The translations under genes and the position numbers were made by a program. The notes below the pieces were generated by a model. It saw nothing but the letters and a program-made list of their open reading frames with translations, did not search any database and was not told the DNA's origin. A stretch of DNA of 64,000 nt, taken from positions 789,501-853,500 of the forward strand of contig JAKOGI010000085.1 in NCBI GenBank assembly GCA_029747015.1. The letters run 5' to 3'. Below are positions 47,531-59,172 of this stretch, one piece after another (positions within the stretch are counted from its first letter, which is position 1; each line of letters starts with the position of its first letter). Origin of the DNA: Carnegiea gigantea. Taxonomy: Eukaryota > Streptophyta > Magnoliopsida > Caryophyllales > Cactaceae.

Positions 47531-50500
47531 TCAAGATGGGATAGTTGAAACCAGCTTAAGTTTGTCCACTAAAGTATGAAAGCAGCCAGGAAGATGTGAA
47601 TTTGTGAACAAATCTGTGGGCTGATTAGAGGAACTAATGGATAGGAGGTATATGGTACCACGAACAATATGTTGACGAGTGAAATGACCATCAATCTCTA
47701 TATGTTTCGTTCGCTCATGGAAGACATCATTGTGAGCAATTTGTATAGCACTCTGGTTGTTACAGTAAATAGATGTAGCAGTAGTTTGAGGAACATTCAT
47801 ATCTGTAAGTAACCAACGAAGCCAAAGTACCTCAGCAGTAGTGTCACCAATGGCGCGATACTCACTTTCAGTGCTAGATCGGGAGGCTAAGGTTTGCTTT
47901 TTGCTTTGCCAAGAAATAAGTGAATCACCAAGGAATATGCAGTAACCTATAGTGGAACGTCTATCAGTAGGATCACCTGCCCAGTCAGCATCAGAATAAG
48001 TTCGTAGTTCAAGAGAAGAATCCACGGAGAAGTGTAGGCCATGAAACAAGGTGCCTTTGATGTAGCATAAGTTCCAAAGAACAGCAGCATAATGAGTGGA
48101 ACGGGTCGCTGACATGAATTGACTGACCAAGTGAACTGCATAAGCAATGTCTGGGCTTGTAATTGTAAGGTAAATTAGGCTGCCAACACGTTGCCGATAA
48201 AGAGTAGGATCTGGAAGTGGAGTACCATCTATTGGAAGAAACCGCACATTCATTTCAAGAGGCGTGCTTTCTACCTTACAATCGAAGAGGCCCACTTTTG
48301 TCAAGAGATCAGAAGCATACTTGGCTTGAGATAAAGAAATACCATCCTCAGAAGAGAGAACTTCAAGGCCTAAGAAGTAACTAAGGGGTCCCAAATCAAT
48401 CATGTCAAATTGTTTAGTTAAAAACTATTTGACAGTTTCAATACCAGATGAGTCGTCACCCGTAATTATCATATCATCCACATATAGAAGTAGTAAAACA
48501 ACACTGTGGTCCGTTTTCCATAGAAATAGTGCATTATTATGTGGACTAGAAGAGAAATGAATTTTGTTAAGTGCAGTGCTGAACTTAGCAAACCACCCTC
48601 TGGGAGCTTGTTTAAGGCCATATAAAGCACGCCGGAGACGATAAACTTTGTTAAGAGGATGATCATACCCAGGTGGGGGCTTCATATACACTTCTGCCTC
48701 TAAATCTCCATTAAGAAATGCATTTTTGACATCTATTTGATGTAAGCCCCATCGTTTAGAAGCAGCAATAGCAAGAAGTGTTCGAACAGAAGTAATAAGA
48801 GCCACCGAAGCAAAAGTTTCTTCATAATCAATTCCATATTCCTGAGTATAATCCTTTGCAACGAGTCGAGCTTTATACCTTTCAACAGAGCCATCAGATC
48901 ATGTTTTTATCTTATAAATCCACTGGCAACCAATGAAGGGCTTGTCAGGAGGAGGATCAACCAAGTCCTAAGTACGAGTCTTTTCAAAGGCTTGTAATTC
49001 TTCTTGCATAGCTTGTTGCCAAGAGAGTCATTAGATGCCTCTTTATAGGTCTGAGGTTCATGTAAGTTAAGCATAGCTGAAAAACAATGATAATCACGAA
49101 GATATTGAGGTGGGTTTCTTACTCTATGACGGCGATCAGAGGGAGACAGATTATCAATGGGAACAGGAGAGATAGGTGGCTCTTGCATTGCTGGAGCAGG
49201 ATCTGCAAGCGAGACTTCATCACGAGAAATAGTCGTAGCATCCGGCGTATCTGAGAACTCAGACGGGGAGCTAGCTTCAGATTCACTAGGAAATAGCTCA
49301 ATTGAGGAATTAGAGGAAAAAGGAGTAGATGCAGGTGGGATAGACTCAAATTTATACACTGAAGAAAATTTAATGTGTTCCCAAACGACAACATGACGAG
49401 AAAGATGAATTCGATGTGAAGTGGGATCCCAACAACAGTATCCTTTGTGTTCTGTCCCATAACCCAGAAAGAAACAAATGCAAGCACGAGCTTCTAAGTT
49501 AGTGTACTCATATGGTTGAAGAAGAACAAAGCAAGTACAACCAAACACCTTAAGAGACTCATAACTGGGTGGGTGGTTATACAAGCGCTCAAAAGGAGAC
49601 GCATTACCAAGAATAGGAGATGGAAGTCTGTTGATGGTATAGACTGCAGTCAAGGCTGTTTTACCCCAAAACCGCTCAGGACAAGAAGAAGAGATAATCA
49701 TAGCACGAATGGAATTGAGGATATGTTGAAGTTTTCGCTCTGCGCGGACATTTTGCTGAGATGTGTGGGGACAAGAATATTGAGAAAGAGTACCATTGTC
49801 GGTAAGAAACTTTAAGAGTTTGGAATCACGATATTCCATGGCATTGTCTCTTCATAAGGTTTTAATGGTTTTATCAAATTGAGTTTTAACCATGGTTGCA
49901 AAATCAATATAAATTTGGGGTAATTCAGAGTGATTTTTCATGAGAAAAATCCAGGTGAACCTGGAATAATGATCAACAAAAATCACAAAGTACCGTGATC
50001 TATTCATAGTGGGTACATGACAAGGCCCCCAAATATCTGAATGAATTAAATCAAAGGGAGAATCAGAAATAGAGGTACTGTGATTGAAAGACAAGGCAGG
50101 TTGTTTTGCTTATTGATAGGCAATACAATCGAAAGTTTTGCCATTGACAGTGCCTAACACACCATGAGAAAGTAAAGGATGAAGTTTATTTAAGGAGCTA
50201 TGACCAAGACGCTGATGCCATATTGATAGAGGAACACTAGTCGAAATAGCACAGATAGGGGTCGAGGAAGGAACATGCAGGGAGCTGAGTTCAAACAGAC
50301 GTCCAACTTTATAACCAGTTCTGATGATTTGCCCCGTCTTGAGATCCTACACACGACACCCAGTAGGTGAAAAATTCACTTCATAACCATAATCACACAA
50401 TTGGCCAACAGAGACAAGATTAAAGTTTAAGGCAGGAATTAGAAAAGTATCAGGTAATGAGACATTAGTTGAGGAAATAGGTCCTTTGTGACTAATGTTC

Positions 50501-51634
50501 ATAATGGAACCATTGGCGGTCTTAATGGAAGAGGAGTTGGCAGTGGGCGCTAATGAAAAGAAAAGGTCAGGGCAACTTATCATGTGATTACAGCAGCCAG
50601 AATCAAACTACCAGGAAGAGTTACCTGAGAGAGTAGCGAAAGCTGTAGTGTTATTACCAGTGGCAGAGACAAGTTGACTAAGCAGGGCTTAAAGGTCAAT
50701 TGAAGAAGAGGGAGATGACTCAGAATTGTTGGCATAAGCTGCAGGTCCAAACATACGCTTGGTAGACTGATTGGGACGAGTCTGATTCCTGTTTTAAGGA
50801 CGAGTCGGACAATCGTTAATAAAATGATCAGACTTCTTACAGTATCGACAAAACACTGTAAAACAGTTTTTGGCAATATGTCCCTTTTTACGGCATTGAT
50901 GACATTCAACAATGGGGCATTCTGGGACAAGATGACCAGTTTGATGACAGTGGCGATAAATCTTGGCGTTCTTGTCAGAAGCTATGAAAGCAAAATCAGC
51001 TTGTGTCTTTAAAAGCCCCAATCGAGTTTCCTCAGATTTCAGTCGAGGAAGGCCTACTTCAAAGGCAGGCAAGGGTTGTTGATTAAGTAAAGATGCTCAT
51101 ACAGGCTTACAATCATCAGTAAGAGCCATCAGGAATTGAATTAATCTGTCGCCATAATTTTGCAGCATCTTCGGCATCATTCCATGCGGGCTCAGATAAG
51201 GTTAATTGATTCCAGATAACTTCCATTTGAGCAAGAAAGTCATATATCGATTGTCCCTTCTCTTATTTCAAACCACTGATTTCTTTTATGAGTTGAAAAT
51301 GGTGAGACAAGTTAGAACTTGTATATCGTTGAGCAAGATGGTCCCATACTGCTTTTACAGTTTCAAATTGACCAAACTGAAGATGGATGCTTGGAATGGA
51401 AGTGTTTCGAAGCCATGTAATAATCTGATGATTTTTGCTATCCTAATCCTCAAGACGTTCAGCAAATTTCTGATCTGCTTCACCAGTAGCTTTTGTGGGA
51501 CATGTTATGTCACCTATAGCATATCTCCATAATTTACGCCCTTTAAGAAAACTACGCATTGCCTCAGACCAATGCCTGTAGTTTGTGCCAGTAAGGATCA
51601 CAGAAATGGGTTAGGAAACATCACTCTTGTCCAT
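47531..51634 (-). pseudogene. gag-pol polyprotein of copia element 2, stops and shifts
   Basis: The ATG at 51634 opens gag, interrupted by stops (first at codon 8). Zinc knuckles at 50794-51072 read YRHCHQTGHLVPEC (first Cys lost), CHQCRKKGHIAKNC and CRYCKKSDHFINDC. The protease keeps FDSGCCNHM near 50580-50610 with a TAG just before it. The integrase keeps HSDIWGP (50094 frame), LTDNG and AERK (48907-49839), so DDE is present, but the zinc-binding CxxC has lost its second Cys (CIAY). RT has YVDDM at 48470-48484 (frame 48425-48805). RT end and RNase H form a 290-codon frame (47531-48403) with SDADWAGD and STESEYRA, but YCNNQSAI where the third acidic residue is normally Asp. Not able to make a working polyprotein. 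Confidence 0.85.
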
Positions 51635-51790
51635 CACAAAGAATACAGGGCAAACTAAAACTTTGATAGGAAGACTTCAAAGATTGAAAATCACCAAAGT
51701 TTGATGAGAGAAGGGTGATAGGAAAAACTCCACCAAGAAGGATTTAGGCAAGCTTTAAAAAAAAAAAAAAAAACCCAACAACCAATCCTA

Positions 51791-51804
51791 GGGCTCTGAT
51801 ACCA
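51791..51804 (-). promoter_or_regulatory. Primer binding site (initiator Met tRNA), copia element 2
   Basis: Minus strand TGGTATCAGAGCCC, a perfect match to the usual plant copia primer site, directly inside the 5' LTR. Confidence 0.9.
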
Positions 51805-52036
51805 TGTTACGATCAGAAAAGAAGGCAAACAGATGAATGAACAACTTAATTCATTGATTTACAAAGGTGTAATACATCAGTATTTATACACATAAAAAGA
51901 TGATATAAAAGAAACGCTAAATCAACTATAATCAAGAGCTCAATCAAATCGTGATTATAGTAGTCAATTGCTAATCACTAAAATCTCTCCACAATCACAA
52001 AAATCTCTCCACACAGATACCAAGAATATCTTAACA
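51805..52036 (-). repeat. 5' LTR of copia element 2
   Basis: Plus-strand reading TGTTACGATCAG to AATATCTTAACA, 232 bp, with intact TG and CA ends. Confidence 0.9.
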
Positions 52037-52247
52037 TTTTTGTTGGTTTTGGGGGGCAGGTGACGTTAAATATAAGATATTTGGTAGTAAAAGAAATGGC
52101 AAGCACTTTACTTGGATGTTTTAATTCTTATATACTATTATAGTAATTCTTGTTTAAAAAAATTAGTATTGCTTATTGTCAGGAAAAAAAGTTAAGGATG
52201 GCGACTAATAGTTCTGGAACAAACTTGAAATGCAAAGAGCAAAAAGG

Positions 52248-53842
52248 CCCGAGGAGGTGCCTGAAGGTGTGGAACTTTCAACCGATTCTAAAGCAATCTC
52301 CTGCCTAAGTTCACCTAATTGAACCCTAGCTATGCAAGAGGAAATGAAAAGTCTGCAGAAGAATCGGACTTGGGAACTATGTGAGCTACCTAAAGGCCAG
52401 AGAGCTTTAACTGCCAAATGAATCTATGAGAGAAAGGAAGGCATTCCTAGAGTTGAAGATGCAAGGTGGAAAGCACGCCTGGTTGTTTGTGGTTGCAACC
52501 AGAAGGAAGGTATTGATTACAATGAGGTATTTTTACCTGTTGTTAGACATACCTCCATTAGAGTGCTTCTTGCATTTGTTGCCTTATTTGATCTAGAGCT
52601 AGAGCAGCTTGATGTGAAGACTGCATTCTTTCACGGGGAGTTCGAGGAGGAGATCTACATGAAGCAACCTGAAGGTTTTGTTATTCCTGGGAAGGAACAA
52701 CTGGTTTGTGGATTGAAGAAGTCCTTGTATGGACTTAAGCAGGCTCCTAGGCAGTGGTATAAAAGGTTTGGCACCTTTATGATTACACAGGGATACACAC
52801 GTAACTGATATGATAAATGTGTGTACTTTAGACAACATTCTGATGATTCCTTTATTTACTTGCTGTTGTATGTTGATGATATGTTGGTCGCCTCCAAGGA
52901 TAAGTCTTGACCAGTAAGTTGAAATCTTAACTCAGTGAGGAGTTTTAGATGAAGGACCTGAGTGCAGCAAAGAAGATTCTAGGCATGGAGATTCAGAGGG
53001 ATCGAAAGGCTGGTAAGCTGTACTTGTCTCAGGGACACTATCTTAAGAAAGTACTAGGCATATTTAATATGGGTAACTGTAAGGCAGTTTCTACACCCCT
53101 TGCTGCACATTTCAGATTGTCTGCTGAGTGTTGTCCACAATCTGATGAGAACAATAATAGGATGTCTAATGTCCCTTATTCTAGTACTGTTGGTAATTTG
53201 ATGTATGCTATGGTATACACCAGGCCAGACTTGTCACATGCTGTGAGTGTGGTAAGTAGGTATATGCATAATCCTGGAAAGTATCATTGGGAAGCTGTGA
53301 AGTGGATCCTTCGCTATTTGAAGGGTACTGTTAATAAAGGGTTGGTATTTGATAGAAACAAAGCTTCTACATGTGATGTTATAAGCTTTGTTGATTCTGA
53401 CTATGCTGGTGATCTTGATAGGAGAAGGTCCATATCTGGGTATATCTTCACTATGTGTGCAGGTGCTATCTCTTGAAAAGCATCGCTTCAGTCTATTGCA
53501 GCTTTATCTACTACAGAGGCTGAGTATGTTGCTGCTACTGAATGAGTGAAGGAAGCTACTTGGTTGAGAGGCCTTGTTACTGAGCTTGGAGTTCCACAAC
53601 CTGCCACTGTGGTATTTTATGATAATCAGAGTGCAATCCACTTGACTAAGAATGATGCCTATCATTCAAAGACCAAGCACATTAGTGTCAAGTATCACTA
53701 TGTCAGAGGTACAGTCGCTGCAAGGGAAATAGTTGTGAGGAAAGTTCACACTTTGGAGAATCCTGCAGATATGTTTACCAAGCCTCTCCCTATAGCTAAG
53801 TTCGAGCATTGCTTGGACTTAGTTGGCATTCACAGTATTTGA
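52248..53842 (+). pseudogene. RT and RNase H fragment of copia family 1
   Basis: RT begins near 52400, with KTAFFHGEFEEEIYMKQPEG and GLKQAPRQWYKRF in the 52563-52808 frame. YVDDM at 52869-52883 is intact, unlike in element 1. Stops follow within RT. The frame 52949-53476 (175 codons) covers MKDLSAAKKILGMEIQRD through SRYMHNPGKYHWEAVKWI and FVDSDYAGDLDRRR. 53546-53842 (98 codons) has the RNase H part [13 protein letters not shown] and the C-terminus. Overall better preserved than element 1. Confidence 0.85.
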
Positions 53843-53929
53843 GCACCATTCGGGGCATTGCCCTTGGGGGGGCATCACCCTTCGGGGCGCGGTGACGGTG
53901 TTAGAGAATTGGTGATTGGAGTTTTCGAT

Positions 53930-53942
53930 CCAAGGTGGAGAT
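53930..53942 (+). promoter_or_regulatory. Polypurine tract of the truncated copia copy
   Basis: CCAAGGTGGAGAT just before TATTGGGTTT, the mutated LTR start; same tract as in element 1. Confidence 0.75.
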
Positions 53943-53966
53943 TATTGGGTTTCATGGTCCAAAATC
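53943..53966 (+). repeat. 3' LTR of the truncated copia copy, first 24 bp
   Basis: TATTGGGTTTCATGGTCC then AAAATC, cut at 53966 by the nested element. The last five bases AAATC are its target duplication. Confidence 0.8.
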
Positions 53967-55371
53967 TGTTGCAGAAAAAGTTTTAATATTTATAAACCCC
54001 AAGTGCAAGGTGTATCATTGAGTACTTGGAGTGTCGTCCACAGGGAATTGTGTTTCCAACCATCAGAGTTCACTAGAGCATATCAATCTAGGCGAGATCA
54101 AAGGCGAAGGAGGGAAAACTAAACTACGCTAATAAACATAGAAAAAGCGACTTGGAGTTGTGATTTGACCAATGGACAAACCAACTAATCAAGACAAGTC
54201 CTAACCTATCCAAACTACGTCACGAATTAGAGATGATCAGTTACACCATCAAAGACCACCCAAGCCCTGTCTTAAGGGTCATGAGCTAATCTAATTAGCC
54301 TAACCACCTATTTTCATGGGATTAGCCCAATTCGACTACAAAACTAGCAACCTCGGACCTAACTCGATTCGAATAGTACTATTTTCATGTCTCGAACTCG
54401 GTTGTTCCCTCTCCCATACTAGCTAATTGACCTCACCTCCCAGCATAAGTCAATCGCCCAAAAATATGGATAAAAGCTCTCTCAAGCATTTCATCGAACA
54501 CTTGGCGGGCGTGAGGAAAACCTCTACGTTCTAGGCATAGATTGGGTATGGTGAGGCCAAATACAAGACTAATTAGCTATCAAGAGGCTAATCACAATCC
54601 AAGCTAACACAAATTCTAACAACTAATCATTAACAAAATACAAAAACCTAAACCTAAACCCAAACTAACGAAGAACATAATAAACATGAACTGAAGGAAA
54701 GAGAATGAAATCTAACAACCAAATAAAACATGAATTAACAATCAAAACTAAACACTTAAACTAATACAATCTAAACTAATAAGATTAAGCAAGAACAAAA
54801 TTGAATAATAAGGGAGAGCGAAGAAGACTTATGCTTGAATTGGATGAACGAACTTGGAATCCATAAGCTTGAATCTCAAATCAATATCACTAAAAAAATC
54901 CTAATCTAGTTCCTTCAAAGGGGTTTTTATTGGCTAAAAACCTAAACTAAACTACCCTAAGGAAAAGGAAGAAGAAGCCCTCGAACAAGGTTGAGAAAAG
55001 AGGATTAAATAGAAGATAAGGCGGGCCGCGAAGAACCGAAGGAAACAAGGGGGGCACGACCGTGCCTAGGTGGCACGGCTGCACCGTGCCACGTGGCACG
55101 ACCATGCACGTGGCGCGGGGTGGCCGTGCCACCTTGCTGGCCGGCTACCCCAGCTGGCTCCCGTTTTTCCGCCTTTTCGCTTGTTTTAATACTTTTTCGC
55201 CCTTTTCGCGAGATTTGCTTGCTTCAATTTATTACTTGCAAGAATAAACAAAACAAGTAAAATTCTCAAAGAATACTTAATAAAACAAGAAAAACTCGGA
55301 AGATTAAGTTATTATACGAGCTAAGATTAGGTGAAAAGGGCATGTAAAATGCGACAAATTATCGCCTAACA
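53967..55371 (-). repeat. 3' LTR (copy A) of the non-autonomous element
   Basis: 1405 bp, TGTTGCAG to GCCTAACA on the plus strand. Palindromic GTGCC/GGCAC modules at about 55049-55135. By eye its first 100 bp differ from copy C at about 11 positions, so the insertion is not recent. Confidence 0.9.
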
Positions 55372-55386
55372 AATACCCCCACACCT
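55372..55386 (-). promoter_or_regulatory. Polypurine tract of the non-autonomous element
   Basis: Minus strand AGGTGTGGGGGTATT immediately before the 3' LTR start TGTTAGGC. Confidence 0.85.
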
Positions 55387-56424
55387 ATCTTTTGCTCATC
55401 CTCGAGCAAAACAAAAGAAAAACTAATTTAGAAACCTAACTCACTGTTGCAGAAATCGCGATTGCATTTAGCGTATACAACAAGCCCTTTAAACCCCTTA
55501 GTTCCCCCAGGTGGACGAGTAAAGTCTCATGAGGGTTTGCAGAAGATATACCCATAAAATCTCAAAAAGAAAAAACAAAGAAAAGAAAAACAAAAATCGA
55601 AAAATAAAAATGACAAAACACAATATATACATTGGGATAAGCTGTACACAATCGAATCAACCAAAACCCCCTAGTAGCTCAAATATCAGTCTGTACACAA
55701 GCATCATATGCATTTCAGGACACATCATCCCAAAGAATGGCATCCAGACATCGGCTTTTCACCCCACGACGCATGAGAACATTGAATCCATCCTGGTGCC
55801 TGGTGTGCAAGTGTATCATCACCCTAAAACTTGGCCTACCAAAATCAAAATCAATCCCACTTAACTGACACAAGCTACCTTATCGAATGGCTAACATGGA
55901 AAGCAAGCTTCCCCAGTAGCAGTATTGCCTCAAAGGGTAACACCCAGTAGCGCATGCCTCAAAGGGGTACTTATCAATCCAAACTCTTTTCTTCCCCACT
56001 TTTTTTTTCTTTTCTTTCCATTATTTTTTCATTACAAACTCTTGCCACGCCTCAAAGGGATTCACCCAGTAGCGCTTGAATCTGTTTGTTTTTGCTTTTG
56101 TTTTTGGAAAAGGGGATGCAAGCACATACAAAGGGAACTGTGCAGTAGGCAAGTCGGAGAGCCGATCACGGAAGACTAAGAATATAAGGTAATGATAATA
56201 TAATAGTCAGGATTGGATTACAAAGTTACAATGGACTATTGGGGTTAGAACTGAGGCCTAAAACAACAGACTAGGGATTAATATCTATCATGTATATTAT
56301 ACTTGTATACGAGCTAATAGTCAAGGTATCGGAGATCAAGGCTGATCAAAATAGTGCAAAACTCCCCTAAATTCAAAAGGAAAAGAAAAATTATACAAAA
56401 AGGAGAAAAATTGGAAAAATTTAC

Positions 56425-56520
56425 ATAAAAATGATAAATTTTTACAAAAAATAAGAACAAAAGGGGGGATGGCACAAAAATGATAAATTTTTACAAAAAT
56501 AAGAACAAAAGGGGGGATGA
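56425..56520 (+). repeat. Direct duplication of ~50 bp
   Basis: AAAAATGATAAATTTTTAC then AATAAGAACAAAAGGGGGGA occurs twice in a row, just beside the internal polypurine-like motif. Confidence 0.8.
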
Positions 56521-56526
56521 CCCCAT

Positions 56527-56541
56527 AATACCCCCACACCT
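56527..56541 (-). promoter_or_regulatory. Second, internal polypurine tract copy
   Basis: Identical over 15 bp to the true tract at 55372-55386 (minus strand AGGTGTGGGGGTATT) but 1.15 kb inside the element. Confidence 0.5.
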
Positions 56542-56870
56542 AAATCTCACAATGTCCTCATTGGGAGTTGAGAGTCATCATCAACGCAAAATACACAAAT
56601 ATACACAAAAATACAAAAATGGTGATCATGGCTATCATTGGCTCAACATCATCCCAAATGTCAACTCCAGATAATCACCAACAAAAATACAATCCTAGTA
56701 TCCACAACTAAACAAAAAGAAAAAGAAAGAAAATTAAAAGAAGGGAGAAGAGTTAGAACGAGTATACCAGGTCGGGTACTGATTGTACCCAAACTACGCC
56801 TCCCTAAGATGGTGCTGTGGGAGGTCGAAGGAGCATCAGCCACTCCTCCTCATCTCATGACCCAAGGTAC

Positions 56871-58112
56871 CTATTCAGATGCCGTCAAAGCTCGTAGGAA
56901 CTTATCAAACATCTGAGCGTGCAATTCAGATGGGTGTAAGTAAGAGCACTTAAACAGGAATGCAGAAATAATAGTTAGTGCTCTCCTAAATTTATCGAAT
57001 GCCTTTAAAAAATCAGTGAAGAAATTAAATGCAGTGGTTAACATGATTTTCGCAGGCATGCTCCCTCGGTACAAGCTATAAGGATTAATGAAGGGTCATA
57101 CCCTCTGAAGGTACCTAGGAAGTCCATACAGTCTATCTTATTCCCCTCCAGCATATCATGACATGCAACGAGTGATAAATTATGGCACTCAGGGGAAGGG
57201 GAGGGTGGTGAACCTGAAGGGGAAACATGGAGTGTATCAAGGTGGTCAGGGGATACATTCTCAACAAGATCAGGACTAGCTGGCATAGTAACCACAACAT
57301 CCCCATAAGACCTCCCTACAGGAGCCGCATCAGAATTATGCACCTCAATAAGATCATTGTCTGAATCATAACAAACATCATCCTCATCAACACTCGTGTT
57401 AACAGTCAAGGTCTCATCTACCTCGAACTCCGTCGATGGAGCTAAAGGGATTGGTGGATCAGGCAAGGTCATGTTAAACGTAGTGTTGTCCCTGAGGGTA
57501 CTGGGTAAGGGTGGAGCAACAAGGGATGGAGCAGTTAGGGAAGGGTCAAGTACTGCCTCTAGTCCGGATTCTAGGGGAGTAAAAGACGCACCATCATCAC
57601 ACAAACAAACATCATGTTTAGGAGAACTAAACCTAAGGTCAGTCATATGTGATAGGTCAAACTCCCGCATTTTTTTTTCAAACTCAGCTTGTTGCTTTTT
57701 CATTATCTCTATCATACTACTAATTCTAGCAAGGCTATCATCAGAAATATAATAAGGACAAGAAGTGTTGTCATGATCAGAACAATGGTAAGTTTCACAC
57801 AAAGGCGGGGCATAATCAGGGATGTAAGGGACTGGGTTGTAAGAATTAGCACAACTAATATCAAATTCATAAGTATCCTGAGCCAACCAATTAAGAAAAT
57901 CCCATGCTTCTTCGACATTTCTAGCATAAAAATTCCAATGGTCAAAAAGAGCATGGGTCTCACAATTTATACCCCTCATCAATAACATGCAATATTTCCC
58001 ATTTCCCATATAAACATCCACAGAAAGCACATTGAGCAAGATAAGCATGTAAACGATCCCAATAACGGTAAAATAATTCTTGTTCACATTGGGGATAATG
58101 GAAAATTGCCAT
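56871..58112 (-). pseudogene. gag-like ORF of the non-autonomous element, frameshifted
   Basis: The likely start is the ATG at 58112 (MAIFHYPQCEQELFYRYWDR). After about 45 codons the frame shifts, near 57975, into the long frame that ends at 57038 (INCETHALFDHWNFYARN). It shifts again near 57070 into a frame ending at 56871 (FDKFLRALTASE). About 410 codons in all. Features: a Cys/His cluster CETYHCSDHDNTSC with CCHC zinc-knuckle spacing except Tyr at the second Cys, a helical charged stretch (MIEIMKKQQAEFEKKMREF), then a long acidic, proline-rich tail. It resembles proteins often annotated as hypothetical in plant genomes and carried by non-autonomous LTR elements; that likeness is from memory. 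Probably a gag derivative. Confidence 0.6.
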
Positions 58113-58194
58113 TGAAATTTTTTTTTAAGAATTTTTTTTTAATAAAAGCCTAGTCTCGAATACTCAAGTGGGCTTCGATATTGAAAATGTCAAT

Positions 58195-58211
58195 TCCCGG
58201 CAACGGCGCCA
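58195..58211 (-). promoter_or_regulatory. Primer binding site (Asp tRNA) of the non-autonomous element
   Basis: Minus strand TGGCGCCGTTGCCGGGA, the usual Asp-tRNA site of plant gypsy elements, six bases inside LTR copy B. Confidence 0.9.
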
Positions 58212-58217
58212 AAAACT

Positions 58218-59165
58218 TGTTGCAGAAAAAGTTTTAATATTTATAAACGCCAAGTGCAAGGTGTACCGTTGAGTACTTGGGGTGTCGTCTGCAGGGAATT
58301 GTGTTTCCAACTATCAGAGTTCACTAGAGTGTATTAATCTAGGCGAGATCAAAGGCGAAGGAGGAAAAACTAAACTACGCTAACAAACATAGAAAAGGCG
58401 ACTTGGAGTTGTGATTTGACCAATGGACGAACCAACTAATCAAGACGAGTCCCAACCTACCCAAACTGCATCACGAACTAGAGATGATCGGTTGCACCAT
58501 CAAAGACCACCCAAGCCCTCTCTCAAGGGTCATGAGCTAACCTAATTAGCCTAACCACCTATTTTCATGGGGTTAGCCCAATTAGACTACAAAACCAGCA
58601 ACCCCGGACCTAACTCAATTCGAATATTGTTTTCATGTCTCGAACTCGGTTGTTCCCTCGCCCACACTAGCTAATTGACCTCACCTCTCAGCGTAAGTCA
58701 ATCGCCCAAAAATATGAATGAGAGCTCTCTCAAGCATTTCATCGAACACTTGGCGGGCGTGAGGAAAGCCTCTAGGTTCTAGGCACATATTGGGTATAGT
58801 TAGGCCAAATACAAGACTAATTAGCCATCAAGAGGCTAATCACAATCCAAGCCAACACAAATTCTAACAACTAATCATTAACAAAATACAAAAACCTAAA
58901 CCTAAACCTAAACTAACGAAGAACATAATAAACCTGAACTGAAGGAAAGGGAATGAAATCTGACAACCAAATAAAACATGAATTAACAATCAAAACTAAG
59001 CACTTAAACTAATACAATCTAAAATAATAAGATTATGCAAGAACAAAATTGAATAATAAGAGAAAGCGAAGAAGATTTATGCTTGAATTGGATGAACGAA
59101 CTTGGAATCCACAAGCTTGAATCTCAAATCAATACCACTAAAAAAATCCTAATCTAATCCCTTCT
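58218..59165 (-). repeat. Extra LTR (copy B), truncated
   Basis: 948 bp, matching the primer-site-proximal two thirds of the LTR. It ends within the LTR at AATCCCTTCT, lacking about 420 bp including the palindrome modules and the outer end. Confidence 0.9.
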
Positions 59166-59172
59166 AAAAACT

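Larger units (their letters stand above)
47286..52036 (-). mobile_element. Ty1/copia retrotransposon 2, complete but decayed (Ale/Retrofit-like)
   Basis: A 4.75-kb element on the minus strand with 232-bp LTRs at both ends, initiator-Met primer site, gag with three zinc-knuckle motifs, protease, integrase, RT and RNase H, and polypurine tract. The flanks TTTCT (47281-47285) and TTTTT (52037-52041) are a target duplication with one change. Small size, very short LTRs and gag wording fit the Ale/Retrofit lineage; this is inference from general knowledge. Not the same family as copia element 1. Confidence 0.9.
45613..52247 (+). repeat. Array unit 11, interrupted by the second copia element
   Basis: Unit sequence runs from the tRNA to 47285, is split by the copia element 47286-52036, then continues to about 52247 (GCAAAAAGG) and ends abruptly at a truncated copia copy. 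It has no SINE tail. Minus-strand TATA at 46434-46443. Confidence 0.85.
55387..56870 (-). other. Non-coding internal region of the non-autonomous element
   Basis: No credible gene. It contains GCCTCAAAGGG...CACCCAGTAGCGC phrases repeated near 55930 and 56045, a ~50-bp direct duplication at about 56425-56520 and a second polypurine-like motif at 56527. Confidence 0.5.

Noticed and set aside
54947..55247. Frames rich in WHG, CHL and VPR on both strands of LTR palindromes
   Set aside because: They are by-products of the GGCAC/GTGCC palindromes, which read open on both strands.
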